This document shows, in pieces, positions 38,999 to 43,775 of a stretch of DNA of 43,775 bases. The DNA is from Deltaproteobacteria bacterium (GTDB lineage Bacteria > Desulfobacterota > Desulfobaccia > Desulfobaccales > 0-14-0-80-60-11). Made by a program: the position numbers and the translations under genes. The stretch's first letter is position 1. Each line of letters starts with the position of its first letter. The notes beneath the pieces were generated by a model. The model did not search any database and was not told the DNA's origin. It saw only the letters and a program-made list of their open reading frames with translations. Where the stretch lies: positions 1 through 43,775 of the forward strand of contig VGSW01000011.1 in the NCBI GenBank assembly GCA_016874915.1, given 5' to 3'.

Positions 38999-41900
38999 TC
39001 AAAAGTTAATAGCACTCTCCAGTTCAGAAAGTATCTGGTCATCCTGGTTGTGCCGCAGCTCTATGGCCTTGTGGGGGCATTCCGCCACGCACACCCCGCA
39101 ACCATGGCACTTGGCCGGGTCGATAGCGGACACGTGGGCGTTATAGTCGATGACCGGCACCCCATAGGGACAAGAGCGGACGCAGGTGAGACATTCGGCG
39201 CACCGGCTCTTGATCACCTGGCTGATGGTCCCGCCTACCCAGATTTCCTCTTGGGCCAAAATCCTCAAAGCCCGGGCCGCAGCCCCCTTGGCCTGGGACA
39301 CGCTTTCTTCGGCGTACTTGGGCCCGTGGGCTAAACCGCACAGGAAGATCCCATCGTAGGCAAAATCCAGGGGCCGCAGTTTGACATGGGCTTCCATAAA
39401 GAAACCGTCGCCATCCAGAGGCAGTTTAAACAGACGGTTGATCTCCTGGTTTCCGGGATGAGGCCGCACCGCGGCCGAAAGTGCCACGCAGTCCGCGGCC
39501 AGGGAGATGGGGAGTTTCAGCTGTTGGTCAAAAACTGATATTTCCAGGTTTTCTCCGGCCGCCACCACCTCCGGCTTGCGGTCCGCCTCATAGCGGATGA
39601 ACTGCACCCCCAATTCCCGGGCCTTCTTGTAGTACAACTCTTTGAAGGCAAAAGTGCGGATGTCCCGGTACAAGATGAATATCCTGGCATTGGGCCGCAG
39701 TTCCTTGATCTTTATGGCGTTCTTGACTGCGGCGCCGCAGCACAGGCGGCTGCAGTAAGAATGCTCCGGTTCCCGGCAGCCCACGCATTGGACCATAACT
39801 ACCCGGGGCTCGGCCGGGAGGGATTGGGCCTCGTTCACCAGGCGGTTTTCCAGTTCCAACTGGGTCACCACCCGGGGGTCCTCGCCGTAAAGGTATTCCG
39901 TGGGGCGGTATTCCAGGCCGCCGGTGGCAATGACGACCGCGCCGTAATGGATTTCTTGCTCCCCTCCGGGACCTTCCAGGAGGCTGTGGAATTTCCCTAC
40001 ATGGCCCGCGAACTTCGTTATCCGGGTATTTTTCAGGACCTGGATGCGAGGATGGTCTTCTACCTGTCCGATAAGCCTCTTCAGGTAGGGCTGCATCTGA
40101 TGACCCTCCAGGGTGTAGTGCACCTGCCGGGCCATGCCGCCCAATTCGCCTTCCTGTTCCACCAGGCACACGTCGAAGCCGGCGTCGGCGATGGTCTGGG
40201 CCGCGGTCATGCCGGCCAGCCCGCCGCCGACGACCAGGGCCTTCTGGGTAACCGTAACCGGCAGTTCATGCAGCGATTTCTGCCGGATAACCCGAGCCAC
40301 GGCCATGCGCACCAAGTCCTTGGCCTTGGCGGTGGCTGCATCCGGTTGCTGCTGATGCACCCAGGCGTCCTGGTCCCGGATATTGGCGAATTTGAAGAGG
40401 TATTTATTGAGCCCAGCCTGGCGCAGATTGTCCATGAACAGCGGCTCATGGGTCCGGGGGCTGCAGGCCGCCACCACTATGCGGTTCAGGTTTTCGAACT
40501 CTATCTTGTTCCGCATGTTCTCCAGGGAGTCGCTGGAGCAGGTGAAGGTAAAACTGTCCGCGTAAACCACGAAAGGCAGGTTGCGGGCGAATTCCACCAC
40601 CTCCGGCACCTTCACCACCCCGGCGATATTGATGCCGCATTGGCAGACAAAAATCCCGACCCGGGGTGTCTCTTTCTCCACCGAACGTTCCGGGGGATAT
40701 TCCGCCTGGGTCACCAGGGTGCCCCGGCCCTCGGCCAACAGCCGGGCCGCGGCTGCGGCCGCCGCGGAGGCCTGGCTCACGCTGTCGGGAATGTCCTTGG
40801 GCGATTGGAAGGCCCCGCAGGTGAAGATGGCTTCCCGGCTGGTGGAGACCAGCTCGAAGGGCGGAGTTTCGGCAAAGCCCCAGCGGTTGGTGGCAATGCC
40901 CGCGGCTTCGGCCAGTTCCTGGGTGGCGGGATGAGGAATCAAGCCCACGGAGAGGACCAACAGGTCGAACTCTTCCGTTTGAATGGTATTGTTTTCGTCC
41001 ACGTAAGTGATTTCCAGGTTCCGGGTCCGGGGGTCCTCGGTCACCCGGGATACCACGGAACGGATAAAGCGGACGCCTTGCGCCTCTTGGGCCCGCTCAT
41101 AGTATCGGTCAAACCCCTTCCCCTGGGCCCGGATATCGATAAAAAAGATGGTGGGCTCCACCTGCCGGTCATGCTCACGGGCGATAATGGCCTGCTTGGT
41201 GGCATACATGCAGCACACATAGGAGCAGTATTCCCGGTCGCACGTGGCATCCCGGGAACCGACGCACTGGATCCAGGCGATTTTTCGAGGGTCGGCGCCG
41301 TCGCTGGGGCGGCGCACATGCCCTTTATGGGGCCCGGTGGCGGAGAGCAGGCGTTCGAACTCCAGGGAGGTGACCACATTGGCATAGCGGCCGTAGCCGT
41401 ATTCCGGTTTTTGGCTGGCGTCGAAGGGCTTGAATCCCGGGGCCAGAATTACGGCCCCTACCTGGATTTCCTCTTTCTCTATCTTCTGGCTGTGGTCAAT
41501 GGCCCCGGCCTGGCAGGCTTTGACGCATTCTTGGCATTCGGAGCAGATGCTGCAATTGAGGCAGCGGGAGGCCTCTCGCCGGGCCTGAAATTCGGTGTAA
41601 CCCTTATGAATTTCATCAAAGCAACGGCAGCTGTATTCCGGCGGCAAGGCGTCCATGACTTCGCGCGGCAACCCTTCTTCATCCTTGGGAATATCGGTCC
41701 AGCGCCCCCGGGCTTCTTTGCCCTTGGTGCGCCCTGCCGTCAGGTCCTCTCCCTGGAGATACCGGTGGATGGATTCCGCGGCCTCGATGCCGCCGGCGAT
41801 GGCCTCCACCGCATTCCAGGGGCCGGTGTGCACGTCTCCCGCGGCGAAGACCCCAGGACGGGAGGTCTGGTAAGTGGTTTCGTCCACTTCGACGGTACCC

Positions 41901-43429
41901 CAGCGGGAAAGATTGAGACCGCAGTCCTTCAGCGGCCCCTGGTCCGGCTCCTGACCGATGGCGGGCACGATCATGTCCACCGGCAGCTCGAAAGTATCAC
42001 CGGGAATGGGCGCCGGTTGCCGCCGTCCCGAGGCATCGGGCTCGCCCAGTTCCATCCGCTGACAGAGAAGTCCGGTCACCTGGCCGCTGTCGTCCGTCAT
42101 CACTTTTAGCGGCGCGGTCAGGTACAGGATTTCCACCCCTTCGTTCAGGGCCTGTTCGACTTCATGGACAAAAGCAGGCATCTCCGAAGGGCCGCGACGG
42201 TAAAGGATGGTAACTTCCGAACCCAACCGGAGGGCGGTGCAGGCCACGTCAATGGCCACGTTACCGCCGCCGATGACCGCCAGGCGCTTGCCCACCGCCT
42301 GGGGCAAGCCCAGGTTGTGGCGCCGCAGGAACTCCACGCCCTGCACCACCCCTGGGGCGTCCTCCCCTTCAATCCCCAGGGGCTTGCCCACGTGGCAGCC
42401 GATCCCAATAAATACGGCATCATATCCCTGGGTCAACAGGTCGTCCAGGGTGAAATCCCGGCCCAGGGCGGTGTTGGTCTTGAGGGTCACCCCCAGGCGC
42501 AGCATGTTGTATACTTCTTTGTCCAGCATTTTTTTGGGCAAACGAAAGTCAGGGATACCCACCCTCAGCATGCCGCCGGCTTGGGGCAAAGCCTCCAGGA
42601 CCGTGGGACGGTAGCCCTTGAGGGCCAGGTGATAGGCGCAGGTCAGGCCTGCGGGGCCGGCCCCGATGACCGCGATCTTTTCGGGCCAGGGAGTAATTTC
42701 CGGCAACGGCACTTCGGTGAGATCAACCTGGTCCACGGCGAATCGGCCCAGGGCGCAGATGGCCACGGGTTCATCCATTTCACCTCTCCGGCACCTGGTT
42801 TCACAAGGATGGGGGCAGACCCGGCCCAGGATTCCGTGGAAGGGATGCCGCTCCATCATGACCTGCACCGCTTCGCGGTATTTTCCCACCTTGATGAGCT
42901 GCACGAAGCCCTGGGCATTAATCCCGGCCGGGCAGGCCAGGCGGCAAGGGGCCGGGTCCAGCTTCTTGATGGCGTAGGCCCCGGGCACGGCTTGGGGATA
43001 ACGGCGATGGATGGCGCGGCTGTCGGCCAGACCCAGGTTGAATTCGTCCGGGAGCTTCACCGGACAGACCGCAGTGCAGACCCCGCAGCCGGTGCACCTG
43101 GAAGTGTCAATATGCCGGGGTTGTTTCTTTAGAGTGACGGTGAGGTTGCCCGGCTCCCCGGTGATGCTCCTCACTTCGGTCAGGGGGCGGATATTGATAT
43201 TCAAATGGCGGCCGCATTCCACCAGCTTGGGAGAAATGATGCACATGGAACAATCGTTGGTGGGAAAGGTCTTGTCCAGTTGCGGCATCACTCCGCCGAT
43301 AGCCGTGTCCTTATCCACCAAATGGACATAGTAGCCGGCGTCCGCCAGATCCAGGGACGCCTGGATGCCGGCGATGCCGCCGCCCACCACCATTACTGCG
43401 CCGATTTTATTTAATTTTTGGGCTTCCAC
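38999..43429 (-). CDS. hdrA: HdrA-GltD-HdrA fusion flavoprotein
   Basis: A 1476-residue cytoplasmic iron-sulfur flavoprotein related to HdrA of heterodisulfide reductase and to QmoA/QmoB. Order: HdrA N-terminal FAD segment (VVGGGIAGIQASLDLADAGY, about 14-33) with a [4Fe-4S] site Cys112-115-118-122; a complete GltD/NfnB-like module at about 155-560, with its cysteines (162, 166, 205, 209, 213), FAD motif GAGPAG (256-261) and NAD(P)H motif GGGNVA (387-392); the rest of the first HdrA (about 600-905) with a cysteine cluster 623-639; then a second HdrA beginning VGIFVCQCGIN (924), with FAD motif GGGLAG (1068-1073) and two C-terminal ferredoxin sites (1410-1420, 1441-1451). The start is GTG; AAGAG is the nearest purine-rich stretch. 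HdrB ends five bases upstream. The layout suggests NAD(P)H-linked, possibly electron-bifurcating chemistry with HdrBC. Confidence 0.88.
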   Translation of the reverse strand: MEAQKLNKIGAVMVVGGGIAGIQASLDLADAGYYVHLVDKDTAIGGVMPQLDKTFPTNDCSMCIISPKLVECGRHLNINIRPLTEVRSITGEPGNLTVTLKKQPRHIDTSRCTGCGVCTAVCPVKLPDEFNLGLADSRAIHRRYPQAVPGAYAIKKLDPAPCRLACPAGINAQGFVQLIKVGKYREAVQVMMERHPFHGILGRVCPHPCETRCRRGEMDEPVAICALGRFAVDQVDLTEVPLPEITPWPEKIAVIGAGPAGLTCAYHLALKGYRPTVLEALPQAGGMLRVGIPDFRLPKKMLDKEVYNMLRLGVTLKTNTALGRDFTLDDLLTQGYDAVFIGIGCHVGKPLGIEGEDAPGVVQGVEFLRRHNLGLPQAVGKRLAVIGGGNVAIDVACTALRLGSEVTILYRRGPSEMPAFVHEVEQALNEGVEILYLTAPLKVMTDDSGQVTGLLCQRMELGEPDASGRRQPAPIPGDTFELPVDMIVPAIGQEPDQGPLKDCGLNLSRWGTVEVDETTYQTSRPGVFAAGDVHTGPWNAVEAIAGGIEAAESIHRYLQGEDLTAGRTKGKEARGRWTDIPKDEEGLPREVMDALPPEYSCRCFDEIHKGYTEFQARREASRCLNCSICSECQECVKACQAGAIDHSQKIEKEEIQVGAVILAPGFKPFDASQKPEYGYGRYANVVTSLEFERLLSATGPHKGHVRRPSDGADPRKIAWIQCVGSRDATCDREYCSYVCCMYATKQAIIAREHDRQVEPTIFFIDIRAQGKGFDRYYERAQEAQGVRFIRSVVSRVTEDPRTRNLEITYVDENNTIQTEEFDLLVLSVGLIPHPATQELAEAAGIATNRWGFAETPPFELVSTSREAIFTCGAFQSPKDIPDSVSQASAAAAAAARLLAEGRGTLVTQAEYPPERSVEKETPRVGIFVCQCGINIAGVVKVPEVVEFARNLPFVVYADSFTFTCSSDSLENMRNKIEFENLNRIVVAACSPRTHEPLFMDNLRQAGLNKYLFKFANIRDQDAWVHQQQPDAATAKAKDLVRMAVARVIRQKSLHELPVTVTQKALVVGGGLAGMTAAQTIADAGFDVCLVEQEGELGGMARQVHYTLEGHQMQPYLKRLIGQVEDHPRIQVLKNTRITKFAGHVGKFHSLLEGPGGEQEIHYGAVVIATGGLEYRPTEYLYGEDPRVVTQLELENRLVNEAQSLPAEPRVVMVQCVGCREPEHSYCSRLCCGAAVKNAIKIKELRPNARIFILYRDIRTFAFKELYYKKARELGVQFIRYEADRKPEVVAAGENLEISVFDQQLKLPISLAADCVALSAAVRPHPGNQEINRLFKLPLDGDGFFMEAHVKLRPLDFAYDGIFLCGLAHGPKYAEESVSQAKGAAARALRILAQEEIWVGGTISQVIKSRCAECLTCVRSCPYGVPVIDYNAHVSAIDPAKCHGCGVCVAECPHKAIELRHNQDDQILSELESAINF

Positions 43430-43434
43430 GATTG

Positions 43435-43775
43435 TTATATCTCTTCAAAGGGGGGTTTCAAGCGGGGAGCGATATGGTGGATAAGCCCCTTTTCTTGGAG
43501 TAGAGGTAGGGGGTCCACCAAATGGCCCTCCAACCACCGCTTGACCTTGGGGAATCCAAAGGCCAGGGCGATAAGTTCCGTGAAATAAAAGACTGGTAGA
43601 TAATAATCCCGGCCAAATGTCTCGGAAATCCGCTCCTGTGAGAAATCAAGGTTGGCCTGGCACATCTGGCAGGAGACCACGAAACAGTCGGCGCCCGCGG
43701 CCAAGGCCCGCTCATAGAGACGCTGCACCAGGGTGTGGATGATGTCCGGGCGGGCCACCGCCAGGCCGGCCCCGC
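43435..43775 (-). CDS. hdrB: HdrB-type subunit, C-terminal part (cut by window edge)
   Basis: The minus-strand frame is open to the window end, so only the last 113 residues or so are seen. It begins GAGLAVARPDIIHTLVQRLY, the stretch that follows the CCG motif in heterodisulfide reductase subunit B, and then has CFVVSCQMCQANLDF, the second cysteine-rich signature that helps hold the unusual [4Fe-4S] clusters. The C-terminus (LPVFYFTELIALAFGFPKVK) is typical of HdrB. It is directly followed by the HdrA fusion (five-base gap), so the two are one operon; HdrC is presumably upstream outside the window. HdrB would be the disulfide- or thiol-handling partner of the flavoprotein. Confidence 0.88.
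   Translation of the reverse strand, partial: GAGLAVARPDIIHTLVQRLYERALAAGADCFVVSCQMCQANLDFSQERISETFGRDYYLPVFYFTELIALAFGFPKVKRWLEGHLVDPLPLLQEKGLIHHIAPRLKPPFEEI

Noticed and set aside
39761-42109. 782-residue open frame on the plus strand opposite the HdrA fusion
   Set aside because: It is a composition-driven shadow of a GC-rich gene: the minus-strand frame has clear FAD, NAD(P)H and Fe-S motifs, while this one has low-complexity Gly/His/Gln sequence and no motif.

Overview
The window looks like the chromosome of an anaerobic, GC-rich member of the Desulfobacterota (old Deltaproteobacteria), plausibly close to Desulfobacca. This is inferred from gene content: an HdrA/HdrB electron-transfer locus with NAD(P)H-type flavin domains, a multiheme cytochrome c / cytochrome b operon, a ferredoxin-linked indolepyruvate oxidoreductase, and a typical deltaproteobacterial ffh-rpsP-khpA-rimM-trmD-rplS-rnhB-yraN-rsmI cluster. 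No dsr, apr or sat gene lies in the window, so sulfate reduction itself is not shown.

Layout. 1-2400: a possible group II intron relic and two paralogous outer-membrane beta-barrel genes with good sigma-70-type promoters. 2400-3373 (minus): a stand-alone IMP cyclohydrolase (PurH without its transformylase half) coupled to an unknown gene. 3798-6387: iorA-iorB. 6563-7943: a secreted M6-type metalloprotease broken by two frameshifts. 8367-11730: archease and RtcB (RNA repair), then a RelE-type toxin-antitoxin pair, a second copy of the last 149 bases of rtcB, and an AT-rich orphan gene, together a small accessory island at the rtcB 3' end. 11870-18004: signal recognition particle, ribosome and tRNA/rRNA modification genes. 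18302-20373: HPr and enzyme I of a phosphotransferase-type relay. 20572-23159: smpB, a DUF1992 protein, a DUF374 acyltransferase and a SWIM zinc-finger protein. 23218-24456 (minus): an AI-2E/PerM-type exporter. 25490-28305 (minus): an operon for an octaheme lipoprotein cytochrome, a membrane-anchored triheme cytochrome and a cytochrome b, probably a quinone-linked redox module, with a clear terminator. 28942-33220: a CHASE2 adenylate cyclase, a DUF1624 membrane protein and a DUF2784 protein. 33649-37085: two SH3b proteins and two M48 metalloproteases acting at the envelope. 37205-38902: small membrane, PhoU-like and unknown proteins. 38999-43775 (minus): a 1476-residue HdrA fusion with an inserted GltD/NfnB-like module, and the C-terminal end of HdrB cut by the window edge.

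The most striking non-coding feature is a set of at least seventeen intergenic tracts with a strict seven-base period. The units are degenerate versions of a C(A/G)G-headed heptamer. They often start at a stop codon and run to the next start codon, and one is translated into the N-terminus of IorB. On top of these sit several other dispersed palindromic families (MITE-like and REP-like), so most intergenic gaps are mosaics of repeats. No tRNA, rRNA or CRISPR array was recognised.
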